Positions 13,550 through 24,565 of a stretch of DNA of 64,000 nt are shown here, in pieces. Below the pieces are notes generated by a model, which worked only from the letters and a program-made list of their open reading frames with translations, searched no databases and was not told the DNA's origin. Source of the DNA: Mactromeris polynyma (taxonomy: Eukaryota; Mollusca; Bivalvia; Venerida; Mactridae); the NCBI GenBank assembly GCA_032209605.1, contig JASFXZ010000013.1:11305901-11369900 (forward strand). Direction: 5' to 3'. A program made the translations under genes and the position numbers. Numbering within the stretch: the first letter of the stretch is position 1; each line of letters starts with the position of its first letter.

Positions 13550-14114
13550 CCGAGGTTCCATTTGCCCCCTGATATGACCCTTTGACCCCTGGAATTTTCA
13601 ATATGTCAAATTTTGACCCTAAGGATAAATCTGGCAGAAGGGTAAATTTTTCTCTAAATAATACTAGATAAGTATTGTGGTAATACCATGGTAAAATCTG
13701 GTAAATATTTATCAAAATGACCCTTGATATTCCAGTGTTTCTTTTCACTTCTAGGGGAATGGTGGCGGGGCCCTTAGAAAGGGGAAAATAGCATTGTGAG
13801 GGGAAAATAGGGGGAAAATAATGTGCATAGCATAGTATACATTTCTATGTCTGTATTCACTACACTTCTTTGATGCAGTGATGTAAACATATAAATATGG
13901 TAACAGATTAGTTAGTTTCATTACAGGTCAACGTTTCTATTTTTCTGATTAAAAATATCAACAATACTGGCAACATCTCCAATTAAAAAAAAAAGCTGTA
14001 GGAGGGGAATTTTAATGGAAAATAGGGGAAAAAAACATACTTTTGAGTGAGGGGAATGGGTCCGAATTTCGGCCCCAAAAAAAACACTGTATTCAGCACC
14101 TAATGGAACCGCTG
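13550..14114 (+). mobile_element. CAGGGGTTCC-family element, interrupted
   Basis: Left part 13550-13732 (start CCGAGGTTCCATTTGCC), right part 14090-14114 (ending ATGGAACCGCTG), with a 6-bp duplication TTAAAC at 13544-13549 and 14115-14120. The interruption is the CAGTGTTT element at 13733-14089. Confidence 0.9.
13733..14089 (+). mobile_element. CAGTGTTT-family miniature element, copy A, nested
   Basis: Ends CAGTGTTTCTTTT and, inverted, CAGTGTTTTTTTTGGGGCC, with 5-bp duplication TATTC (13728-13732, 14090-14094). The interior has repeated AGGGGAAAATAG. No coding capacity. Confidence 0.92.
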
Positions 14115-14194
14115 TTAAACTATTACTTACAAGAAGCATGTTTTTAAAATGTCTGCCTACTGTATCAAACATCTCAAAGTAGGTCAGGGAGATG

Positions 14195-14386
14195 CAGGGG
14201 TTCCATTTGACCCTTGAGTTGACCCTTTAACCCCTGAAATTTCCCAAAACACACATTTTAACTGTCAGGATTCTGGCCGAAGGGTAATTTTTCTCTAAAT
14301 TAAAGCTAATTTGGCTATAAAATGGTAAAATCCGGTCTAAATTGATCAAAATGACCCTTGAGAGTCAGCCCCTAGTAGAACCCCTG
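14195..14386 (+). mobile_element. CAGGGGTTCC-family miniature element, full length (192 bp)
   Basis: Ends CAGGGGTTCCATTTGACCC and CTAGTAGAACCCCTG, with 6-bp duplication GAGATG (14189-14194, 14387-14392). Confidence 0.93.
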
Positions 14387-14732
14387 GAGATGGAAATCAA
14401 GGACTTTCGTTCTGTGGCCTTATTCTGATAATATATACATTGCTGACAGTTAGTAACACCTAGGTTCACCAGTATCAGATAAAACAAACAAAATTTTTAA
14501 CTACTTATAAGAAATCAATGTTGACTAAAACACATTGCCCTGAATTCTGTGGGTGTTAATGATTTCTTTCACAATATAACTCTGATTAATATCGACATAG
14601 TGTTAATCTATGTCCAATGAACTGCACCTGGGAAAGATTACATAAGATTAAATAGTTGATTAAGATTTGTGACAATTATGTTCCATTGACATTTAAGTAG
14701 ACCGTTTAATACCTCTAGGTTAAAACAGTAGT

Positions 14733-15089
14733 CAGTGTTTCTTTTCACTTCTAGGGGAATGGTGGCGGGGCCCTTAAATAGTGGAAAATAGCGTTGTGAG
14801 GGGAAAATAGAATGACAATAATGTGCATTCAAAGTATACATTTCTATGTCTATATTCACTACACTTCTTTGTTGCAGTGATGTAAACATGCTAACAGATT
14901 GGTTAATTTCATTACAGGTCAATGTTTATATATTTCTGACTAAAAATATCAACAATACTGGCAACATATCTCCAATTTAAAAAAAAAGCTGTAGGAGGGG
15001 AATTTTAACTGAGAATAGGGGAAAAAAACATACTTTTGAGGGGAATGGGTCCGAATTTCGGCCCCAAAAAGGCCCCAAAAAAAACACTG
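14733..15089 (+). mobile_element. CAGTGTTT-family miniature element, copy B (357 bp)
   Basis: Matches copy A throughout; 5-bp duplication GTAGT (14728-14732, 15090-15094). Confidence 0.92.
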
Positions 15090-15248
15090 GTAGTACATGT
15101 AAATACTTGTTAAATATACTGGAAATTTAAGAATTAAACCGAATAATCCAGAACATTGTCATAAATAGAAGGTGAGATACAAGTCAAATTTTATTTATTA
15201 TATTCAACAGCCATGCAAATTACAACTTTCTCACATTATATTTATAAG

Positions 15249-15440
15249 CAGGGGTCCCAATTGACCCTTGAATTGACCTTTTGACCCCTGGAATTTCCAA
15301 AAAGCTACATTTCGACCCTACAGATTATGACTGAAGTGTCAATTGTTCTGCAAATAATAGGTATTTTGGTTATAAAATGGTAAAACATGGTAATAAGTAT
15401 CAAAATGACACTTGAGATTCAGCCCCTAGTGGAACCCTTG
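15249..15440 (+). mobile_element. CAGGGGTTCC-family miniature element, full length (192 bp)
   Basis: Ends CAGGGGTCCCAATTGACCC and CTAGTGGAACCCTTG, with 6-bp duplication TATAAG (15243-15248, 15441-15446). Confidence 0.93.
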
Positions 15441-15653
15441 TATAAGTACAATCTCCGATTCTTCACCAAAGAAATTATGGTTACCCGTGTGAAAGTCGGA
15501 TTAAATAGATCTTGCCTAAGAGCTTTCCTTGTGATCTGTAATGCATACATAATTCAGTTTTGCACAGATCGCAACTTGCAAGTATTAACTGTATTTAATA
15601 TTAATGCTTTTATTTCCACATGTTTTACGGGCAATACATTTTCTCACCCTTAA

Positions 15654-18600
15654 CCCATTCCCCGATAGATACGCCTTTTTTGTTCCTTGCCCCCTGCCGT
15701 ACAGATACGCATTTCTACGCGTTTACCCCTTGCCGTACAGATACGCCTTTTTTGGCCTTTTACGACCCTGACTTTTAATCCGCAAATTAAACCGTTAATT
15801 ATGTTAATCCTGTCGAATAAAGTAGTTTGTAATAAACATTAGTCACTAATAAAACGATGCAAATAAAAATAAGTATAACAGTTATTTAAAGTCATGTCAT
15901 AAATTAAGTTTAAACTTGATCAGTATCATAATATTTACACTACGTGAGAGTGAAGGTCGGGTATGCTCGAAGACCGAAAAATATCGCATGATGTTGAGGG
16001 TTTTCCTGGATTCTCTGGTAAAATTAACTTGTCAAGGTCGGTTTTAGAAATAAACAACCAATGAAAATTCGACCATCCATCGATCACGCGGGGATTTCCC
16101 ATATTACACATGACATGAGTGGAGATTTTCTCTAAAGCCAGCTGTCTACACAGATCGTTTCCTGTGTATATTACGGTGCAACAAAATCACAAAATACAGT
16201 GTGACACGTTGGTAAGATTATGTAATTGTTGATTGCAATATATAGATGCTTATTATTATGCAAATTACAATAATTGGAGCCTATAGAAACTTAACTGCAC
16301 ATAGATCTGTGTCAAAATGTCTTGTTTACATTCAGATCGTGCGAGAACACAGAAAACATGAAAAAGTCGATAAAATTATAATGACAATAATTGTCATAGA
16401 ATTTTTTAATCGTGGCACATATTTTTGATAGCAATTCTTATGAGTCTGAATTTTTCTGGCCTCAAGTATGATGATAATATGTCTGATGTTGAGATTCCTT
16501 TGCCATATTCATATAGTGGGGGAAAAACTTCTTTTTATGTCAAATGTTCATGTTGGGGCCTTTATGTGACGAATGTCTGTGATGATGAGTGGACACAAAC
16601 GTTCACTGCTCCAAGGTTGTGTTTCATTATGATTTAATACATTGATTTTTTTAATAATTACATAAATAACTTGTACATGGACTACAGTTATGCAGTACGA
16701 CGAGATAGATTTATTTGAATGATTACAGCTGTTGTTGTTGTTGTTTAGAGTAGCATAAGAGAATCCAATGGTTGACAATTATAATTTATCATAATTTAGG
16801 AAAATATGTAAATAATTTTTTCAATTAGCAATGCTGATGCTGTTGGTTTATTTGTGTAAGAAGATTTTCATTGAATATTGTTTTGTAATAACAGTTTTTA
16901 TAACATTTATTTCTTATTTTCAGATAGAAGACTTTGTACAGAATTCTTGGTTGAATCTACCCAATGATTTCAACACTGGGAAATTATTTAATATTTGCAT
17001 GGATTTGGAATACATTTACATTATGAGTTGTGTAGTTACATGGATTTGGTTATATAAATTTTACCTGGAATTTTTATTGACAAGTTGATACCAAGTGCTG
17101 CTATTTAGTTGAGAACTGTGAACTCAGAAGTATGTTTCAAACAATGTGGACGTCTGTATGGAAGTGATATTATTGGTGACATCTTGCAATTTGATTAAAA
17201 ATTTTACTTGTAAAACATTCATGAATTAATTTCAGTTAAAAAAATGCTTTTTTATGTATTTGATGACTTTCTGAATTTGTTATTGTCTCTGCAATGTGGA
17301 AAATAATAATTAGTATCATCAAAAAATATGTTCTGTCTTATTTAAAACACTGTAGAAGTAATTCTAATTTGAATACATGCATGGTTGTGGTACCACTAGA
17401 TACGAAATTCAATTCTCCACAAACTTTACATTGGTCATTAAAGGATTAATTAGTGACTTCATACTGCAATTTTAGTTTAAACCAAATCGGGTATACACAG
17501 TTCTCACATAAATAGCAGCACTTGGTATATACTTGTCAATTAAAAATTCCAGTGAAAACTTATATAACCCCATCCATATAAATACACAACTCATAATGTA
17601 AATGTATTCCAAATCAGTGCCAATATAAAATAATTTCCCAGTGTTGAAATCATTGGGTGAGATTCGGCTGAGACTTCTGTACAAAGTTTCTATCTGAAAA
17701 TAAGAAATAAATCTTATAACAAGTTCTGTAATTACAAAAAAATATTCAATGAAAATCTTCTTACACAAATAAACCAACACGTCAGCATTGCTAATTGAAA
17801 TATTGATTTACATATTTTCCTAAATTATGATAAAATATATGTCAACAATTGGATTCTCTTATGCTACTATAAACAAGAACAACAGCTGCTGTAATCATTC
17901 AAATAAATCTATCTTGTCGTACTGCATAACTGTAGTCCATGTACAAGTTATTTATGTAATTATTTTAAAAAATCAATGTATTAAATCATAATGAAACACA
18001 ACCTTGGAGCAGTGAACGTTTGTGTCCACTCATCATTAGGCATATCAGTATCATCATCTGAGGATTCCTCATGAAGCAGAGGAACCTCAACATCAGACAT
18101 AATATCATCATACTCGAGGCCAGAAAAATCAGACTCATCAGAATCACTATCAAAAATATGTGCCACGATTAAAAAATCTTAAGTAAATTATTGTCATTCA
18201 AATTTGATCGACTTTTTCATGTTTTCTGTGTTCTCGCACGATCTGAATGTAAACAATACATTTTGGCACGGATCTATGAGCAGTTAAGTTTCTACACGGT
18301 CCGTGGTTTCTATAGGCTCCAATTATTGTAATTTGCATAATAATAAGCATCTATATTGCAATCAACAATTACATAATCTTACCCAACGTGTCAAACTGTA
18401 TATTTGGGATTTTATTGCACCGTAATATACACAGGAAACGATCTGTGTAGACAGCTGGCTTCAGAGAAAATCTCCACACATGTCACATGTAATATTGGAA
18501 ATCCCTGCATGATCGATGGATGGTCGTAATTTCATTGGTTGTTTATTTCTAAAACTGACTCTGACGAGTTAATTTTACCAGAGAATCCAGGAAAACCCTC

Positions 18601-18936
18601 TATGTCATGCGATATTTTCGGTCTTTGAGCATGCGCGACCTTCACTCTCACGTAGTGTAAATATTATGATACTGACTAAGTTTAAACGTAATTTTTGACA
18701 TAACTTTAAATAACAGCTTACCTTTTTTTTATTTTGCATCGTTTTAATAGTGATTAAAGTTTATTAAATTAAAAACTACTTTATTCGACAGGATAACATA
18801 ATTAACGGTTTAATTTCGAATTAAAAGTCAGGGTCGTAAAAACGCGTATCTATCAGGCAACAGGTAAACGCGTAGAAATGCGTATCTATCAGGCAAGGGG
18901 TAAAGGCGTAGAAACACGTATCTATCAGGCAATGGG
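15654..18936. mobile_element. Palindromic piggyBac-like derivative, 3.28 kb, TTAA-flanked
   Basis: TTAA lies at 15650-15653 and 18937-18940. Termini are CCCATTCCCCGATAGATACG at left and, inverted, CCCATTGCCTGATAGATACG at right, each followed by two further GATACG-containing repeats. Two arms of about 1.45 kb (about 15654-17121 and 17488-18936) are inverted copies around a spacer of about 0.37 kb. Each arm keeps the same transposase-like 5' fragment, an acidic DSDSDESDFSGLEYDD stretch on the right arm followed by DEWTQTFTAP. No catalytic domain remains in either arm. TTAA target, CCC start and acidic N-terminus are piggyBac traits; the family call for the protein is inference. Confidence 0.85.
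17981..18160 (-). pseudogene. piggyBac-type transposase N-terminal fragment, right arm
   Basis: The minus-strand frame has HIFDSDSDESDFSGLEYDD, then an acidic Ser/Asp-rich stretch and DEWTQTFTAPRL. It lacks an ATG (GTG at the equivalent place). The homologous left-arm fragment (about 16412-16637, plus) is frameshifted near its start. A second shared stretch, NDFNTGKLF...DLEYIYIMSC, occurs at 16921-17088 (plus) and inverted at 17540-17700, probably a second exon or intron relic. Confidence 0.6.
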
Positions 18937-18961
18937 TTAACAAGGAAAGTAATTGTAAAAG

Positions 18962-20361
18962 CAGGGGTTCCATTTGACCCGGGACTATGGGTTTTGACCC
19001 GGGTGTTTTCAAAAAGACGTCGAAATGACCCGTAGTAATTTCAGTCTGTGCATCAGCGTGACCCGGGGCAATTTTAATATATTGACTTCCGTGCGTCATC
19101 AATTTCAATCCTATGAAGTCATAACACAGAATGGCATTTCTATCACAGCAAGACGTCGGAACAGCAGACATTCTAATTGTATAAACAGTATATTCAGTAT
19201 CGATCGATAACATAAACAACAGGCTGTCAAAATTTAAGCTCCGCCTTCCGCACCATATATGTAAAGCGACATTTGATGGTTGACCAATGAGCGCTACGCT
19301 GTGTTAAGGATATCATTTATGCGAGTATTTGTAACCATGTATGCACGCGTGTTGATGACAATACAGGTAACGAGTAAAGTCTGTCATAAATCGATAAACC
19401 AAAGCGACCCGTCAAAGGTGTGAACGGTAGCGACCCGTCAAAGGTGTGAACGGTAGTACAAACGTTTTGGTAGTTTAATTGGAGACAGAAAACTGTTGTC
19501 TTTCATCGTAGACACGAGTAGAAAATTTATTTGTTCTCAAGGGCCCTTCTTACGCATATATAAAATTAAAACTGCGAAAAATACACGGTAACATTTAATT
19601 AGTCTGTCATAGATCGATAAAACAAAGCGATCCGTGAAATGTGTGAACGGACGTTCGAAAGTTTTGTTGTTACAACAGTTATAATTGGAGACGGTCGTCT
19701 TTCATCGTAGACACGTGTAGAATTATTTTTGTTATCAATGGCCTTTCTCACGCATATATAAAACTGTGAAAAATACCCGGTAAGTAACATTTAATTATTA
19801 CGATCTATGCCCGTACTTCTTGAATTGAAATACAACACTTAATGTTCGTTCTTCGGAGGATAAAGTTGAATTAACGATTGTACAATGCAAACTAGCCTGC
19901 GTAGTGGATGAACGGGAATATCCATGCTTTCGTTTTCGGGTCTAGTATACGATAAAATCTGTACCGTACGGTCTATGATGTCGCCCGCTCCGTCTTTTAC
20001 GAGAAATGAATATTATAATAGTCAATTCAGATCAGTTTTATAAATGCCGTTCGTTGTGTACTCACCGTTATTGTTTATATTGTACCTGTTCTATATTTTT
20101 ATGGATATGGTTATGCAAAAATCAATATTTTTTTAATGATGACCTCACATGTATATTTTATTAACAGACTTGGTACATACATGCTGTTGGTTGCATAGCA
20201 CATATAAATAGCACAGACAATCAGTATATACAAAACATGTTGAGCATTCGATCCATAAACATCGTAAAAATGGATGACCCCTGAAGTTTTGAAAATGACC
20301 CTCCAAATTTCAGGCCCAAGGGTCAGTGACCCTTGACTTTTGGAGACTAGTGGAACCCCTG
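18962..20361 (+). mobile_element. 1.4 kb element with CAGGGGTTCC-family ends
   Basis: Left end CAGGGGTTCCATTTGACCC, right end CTAGTGGAACCCCTG, 5-bp duplication AAAAG (18957-18961, 20362-20366). It therefore uses the same termini as the 192-bp elements, but its interior is different and has no transposase-like frame. It contains the tandem duplication described separately. Confidence 0.88.
19378..19797 (+). repeat. Tandem duplication with TATA-like motifs inside the 1.4 kb element
   Basis: Unit 1 (19378-19600) and unit 2 (19601-19797) share AGTCTGTCATA(A/G)ATCGAT, CAAAGCGA(C/T)CCGT, CTTTCATCGTAGACACG and ACGCATATATAAAA. Unit 1 also contains a 26-bp internal duplication around CGACCCGTCAAAGGTGTGAA. 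Confidence 0.85.
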
Positions 20362-20366
20362 AAAAG

Positions 20367-21664
20367 GATAAATCCCACTACATGATGGAAAACTATTCAG
20401 TTTGATGTTGAGCAAAGTTCAGTATATTTTGTGAATAGCAATCGGTTTTAACTCGGAATGCACATTACCACTTTTCCTTCTTTATGGAAAAATGGGTGGT
20501 CCTTCTGAAGAGAATTTTTTTTTGTCATTTCGATGAGAAAGAAGAATTTTTCCATGTAAAATTTCTGGTTGTTTCAGGATATCAGGAACTATAACGCATT
20601 TTGACATATTCCAAGCAAACTATATATAGTTATATCATTATCATGTATATAACATATACTTTTAAGTTGGAACAATATGAAATATATAACTAAAAAGTAA
20701 ACTAGTCTATTTCTCTCTGGGGAAGAGGAAATTCTTAGTTATGTTGGTGAAAGATACAAAACAGGAAAATTAGGCCAAGTTTTGTTACCGGAAATAATAA
20801 ATTGAGGGTCCTACACAAATATCTCAATAAGTCACAAAAAATGTATATTTATGTGACTAAGCAACTCTTTCCCAACCATAAATGTCTGGTTTCAGATGAT
20901 AGTTTCAGATAGTTCTCAGAGGGGCACTATTGCATGTGGAGCAAGGGCAGTTTTTCGTGCTTCGATGAACAGTTCCAATGAACTTCTGATATCTAGTATG
21001 CAGTCTCACTAAAAAGTGCCATGAAGCGTCACGAAGCGACACGAAAAATACCTTTTATGCATGATTTATGATTATTAATGTATGAAAACATACTTATATA
21101 TGTTCATATATACTATTTCTACCGATATATTCCATTTTTTTTTAGTTTTGAATAGTTTTAAAAAAAAACATTATGACAGCGTAAAAATCCAACTTTCGCA
21201 AAAAACATGGCGGCGATAATTGTGATTATAACACCAGTGTTATCTGTACAGAGCGCCGCCATGTTTTTGCAAAAGTGAGACCCCTAGTATGTCATAAAAC
21301 CATAACTGCACTTTGTACATTGTTACCATTTCATTACTGCTATACAAATATATTTGATAAATATCTGGTTATAAATACCTTTTGTTTTTAAAGTGCATCT
21401 CCATAAACCAGACTTCTACATTATGTGTCATTCAGTAAGTAGACCACTTTGTCATTAAAATTTCATGTTGTCTTACAAGTTACATACCACAGACTCCGTG
21501 TTTGTGGGTGTGATTGTAATATACCACCCCCCCTTTACTGCCGTTTGTTTTTGGAATTTAAAGTTTTGCTGGAGGCATGTTTTTAATTTACAGTTAACAG
21601 TAATAAACAAAAGGATAGCGTGGAAGTGAATATTACTGGATCCATTTAAATGACAAACATAATT
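20367..21664. other. No gene seen
   Basis: AT-rich, no coding signal. It includes the small inverted repeat at 21193-21275. Confidence 0.45.
21193..21275. repeat. Short inverted repeat with CATGGCGGCG arms
   Basis: Arms CTTTCGCAAAAAACATGGCG and, inverted, CTTTTGCAAAAACATGGCGG, about 22 bp, are separated by about 38 bp. It may be a very small foldback element. Confidence 0.65.
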
Positions 21665-21843
21665 CAGGGGCGGATCCAGGATTTGGTATAAGGGGGTCTT
21701 AGGGGGGGGTTTGGGGGGCGTAAATTTTATAATACAACACATTAGCAGCAACAGAGCTATATTTTCATATTTATACTCAGACAAAACATGTAAGGTTGGA
21801 GAATTTTAGGGGGGGAACACCCCCCCCCCTGGATCCGCTAGTG
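21665..21843. mobile_element. Miniature element with CAGGGGCGGATCCAGG ends
   Basis: Left CAGGGGCGGATCCAGG; right, inverted, CACTAGCGGATCCAGG; 5-bp duplication TAATT on both sides. Long G and C runs lie near the termini. It lies about 50 bp beyond the CHPF exon donor. Confidence 0.85.
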
Positions 21844-21893
21844 TAATTAATTTGTTTAAGTATCTAATATTACCAAGCAAAAGTATACCTTAC

Positions 21894-22646
21894 CAGTGAT
21901 AATAAAGCCCCTCCTTCCAGAGAACAGAAATTTCTGTCAGGACCAGGTACTCCCATATACACATCTTCCATAACACTTATATGTTCGACCAAGCTGAAGT
22001 AACGCTCAGCCCGAAGGTATGTCCTGTCAGAGATGAACAAGTAAAAATCGTAGGTAGCCGCATAATGTTCTTTGATATATCGCAACACATGAACTGGTAG
22101 TAATTCTACATGTCTGTCACCAAATGCTACTAACGGCAAGCCATTTGGTGTTTGCTTTGGCTTTTCACTGCTAAAAAATATCACTTTTGTCATATATTTT
22201 GTCAAAGTTTTATCCATTGCCACGCCAAGTTTATCAACAGTATTTGAACTAGTCAACACAGCCACGAATAGTTTTTCTTTCATTCCGAGTTCAGATGCAA
22301 TATACCTGGGTCTCGCCACTTTCGGTCTTACTGCATTCTTGTCCACAGAAACATTTGACGGTATCTGTTTAACAATTCTGGCCTCAAAGTCGTCAGTAGT
22401 GCTTGGTTTGTCGTTAAGTTTCGTAGAATGAGAATTAATAATCTTTGAATTCCTTGCAGCTACACGTCTCAAAGTTGAGATATCACAGCCTTCCTCCAAA
22501 AATGGAACAAACATCATATGAATGGTAATACCAAGGCATAGTCCAACAATGACAGGCAAGACGTACGGACGGAAACAGATGTACCGCTGCGCTGGAAATC
22601 CAAGCAACCCGAAGAAAAATCCAACAAACTTCTGTAAAAGCTGCAT
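21894..22646 (-). CDS. CHPF: Chondroitin polymerizing factor / chondroitin sulfate synthase-like, first coding exon (partial)
   Basis: CHPF-family proteins are type II Golgi membrane proteins that work with chondroitin synthases to extend the GlcUA-GalNAc chain. This exon encodes 251 residues from an ATG at 22646. A short cytosolic tail is followed by a hydrophobic signal anchor (about residues 28-50, containing VLPVIVGLCLGITIHM), then a low-complexity stem. The conserved block RYIASELGMKEKLFVAVLTS (about 120-140) matches the RYISTELGIRQRLLVAVLTS block of vertebrate CHPF, and the following LGVAMDKTL also aligns. The exon ends in phase 0 after GGALLSL at a good donor (gtaagg). The frame stays open upstream to a TTG at 22673, but the ATG at 22646 is the best start. 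The large remaining catalytic-domain exons were not found to the left and would lie beyond the window, implying an intron over 21.8 kb; otherwise this is an orphan exon. Assignment to CHPF rather than CHSY1/3 is moderately sure. Confidence 0.82.
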
Positions 22647-23690
22647 GACTGATATAAAGAACGATTGTTTCAAAAATATTGAAAAAGAATGTCAAAATCG
22701 ACTTAAAAATATAACAATGTCAATCTTGGCATCACTAAAATGGAAAAGAAATATTAACAGTAATAATATTAAACACGTTTACAGTTCAATGAATCTATCT
22801 GAACTTTGAGGAACTGTCAATGCACCTGATCAACTTTTGTTTTCCATTAATATTTTCATAAATATATTGTCAACAATAACACGTGTTGTTTTATTTACAA
22901 ATTATCCACAGGCGCTTATTAAATCGCCCGATAACAAAACAAAGTCAACTAAGTTCATATTCTCAACACATCTTATCCCTGGAAACGCTTGGCAATAACT
23001 GCGTCTATTGACACCGATTAAGGTGGCTCGTTACACGGAAGCGTGTGAAGCGCAGCACACAACCAGTGGATTATTATGGCTTATGAATGAAATCGTCTAC
23101 ACGCGTGAATCTAAAGCTTTAGTCATACAGTGTCATTACGACTGAAAACTCGCTTTTTAGTACGTGTAATATCAGCATTATAGCGAGAATTACACTATTA
23201 ATTCGGTTTCCAGTCGGGGCCGTAGCTGGGCTGTTTTTGATGATACGCACGACTGGGGGAGGTACAAGGACGGGGTGTCCCCCTCGTTTGTATAGCGGGG
23301 GTACCATACCCAACAATATCGCTTATCAGATAAATCAGATCGATATCGATGGGGCTTTTGGTCAGCAGTCAATTTGTCTGTCGATAGTTTCCGTAAGTGA
23401 TCGTAAATTTTCCGATGATCACCGATTTATAACTGTTTTTTTTGCCATTTCATTTCACCCATGTTTTAACATATACCTTTAGATGTAATAGACTTATAGC
23501 TTTTGTTTATATACTTATTTTGTTCAGGATAGCATTCAGTGATAGTATTTTAAAGGGGTATTTAATCCACAATAAGGAAATAAATGAAAGAAAATCAAAC
23601 AAGGCGCACATGTTTATTTATCACTACTATACTTACTATGACGAGAAAATTACAAAATCATAGACAAACAAAATACAACAGTCAATAATA
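22647..23690. promoter_or_regulatory. CHPF 5' region
   Basis: Upstream of the CHPF ATG. 22900-23110 and 23200-23400 are less AT-rich and unlike the surrounding repeats, so the transcription start is probably here. No core promoter motif is convincing. Confidence 0.3.
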
Positions 23691-23917
23691 TCACTGGATT
23701 GTTGGAGCTGGAGAAGTCGCACATACGGTCTTACAGCTTTGTATAAGTACTCGTTTCGTTCCCGGCTTAGGTTGAATAACTAGTGGAAGTACATCTTGTG
23801 TGAAGCTGTTGTCACGACACCGAAAGATGTTAATTGTTTTTTCATAGGAATTACAGTTTTCTTTTACGGTTACACTCCCTGGTTCATCTTATGACATCCT
23901 GAGGTACTCATATGTTC
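23691..23917 (-). pseudogene. Exon-like open stretch of an unrecognised cysteine-containing protein, with an internal stop
   Basis: On the minus strand a good acceptor (attaacag) at 23918 opens a frame of 75 codons ending in TGA at 23691. The frame is broken once by a TAA (about codon 9). Downstream of that it reads smoothly as a hydrophilic cysteine-containing segment (VKENCNSYEKTINIFRCRDN, later IQSCKTVCAT) with coding-like composition. I do not recognise the family. It may be the last exon of a decayed gene, or the stop may be an allele or assembly error. No transposon termini are visible around it. Confidence 0.35.
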
Positions 23918-24418
23918 CTGTTAATACAATGTCACAAGAAAGGGAATTAGACAATTATAAATTTAAAATATAATTAAATCGTAATCAATTGTTATGTGTT
24001 GAGATTGACATTTTAACAAACAATCTGACAATTATAGACACAGTACTAACAGTAGTTAAATTTTGAAACTGATATTCTTACAATTACGATATCAACTTGA
24101 TGAAACACTTATTACACACAGAATTATCAGAATTAAGTGTAATTACATTGTTAATTAGAACCATATTTTTTGTATTTTTTATCTTTTATATTTCTCGAAA
24201 ACATATGTTGTTCAATGGAAGTGTATCTATATCTCAAATGAAAGAAATTCAGGCAATATATTTCGAATACACACAGTTTAATATTTGCTTTATTTTGAAT
24301 CGATAAGCAGGATATTCTTATGAATTAAGGTTTTACTCAAGCATGCTTTATTATTCATTATGACTTCATAATCATCGTAATCCCAATGGTAAAAACAAAT
24401 AACCTATAAGTACCTTAC

Positions 24419-24565
24419 TCCACGAATTGGTTTGAAGATTGGTGCAAGAAATGCTTTCCAATCACGCTATTGCCACGCTGGGTATCTGACTGCTACATTT
24501 GTGGCAGACAACATTTTGAAGCTGTTCCAATGGTCACAATCAGTACGGTGATAAAGTTTCTTCAT
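24419..24565 (-). pseudogene. Second exon-like stretch with internal stop, upstream of the 23.7-23.9 kb one
   Basis: From an ATG at 24565 the minus strand reads MKKLYHRTDCDHWNSFKMLS and onward for 49 codons to a donor-like gtaagg at 24418, with a single in-frame TAG at about codon 33. It is in the right order to be an exon upstream of 23691-23917. The exact phase does not match with the best donor; a weaker donor (gtggag, a few bases earlier) would match. Unrecognised. The pair could be the remnant of a small secreted-protein gene. Confidence 0.25.

Noticed and set aside
16831..17088. Plus-strand 85-codon frame in the left arm of the palindromic element, and its inverted partner at 17472-17780
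   Set aside because: Mirrored only because the arms are inverted copies; an acceptor-like ttttcag lies inside, so it is mostly intron. No transposase motif.
18821..19219. 132-codon minus-strand open frame
   Set aside because: It crosses the border between the piggyBac-like element and the 1.4 kb element and reads terminal repeats, so it is a chance frame.
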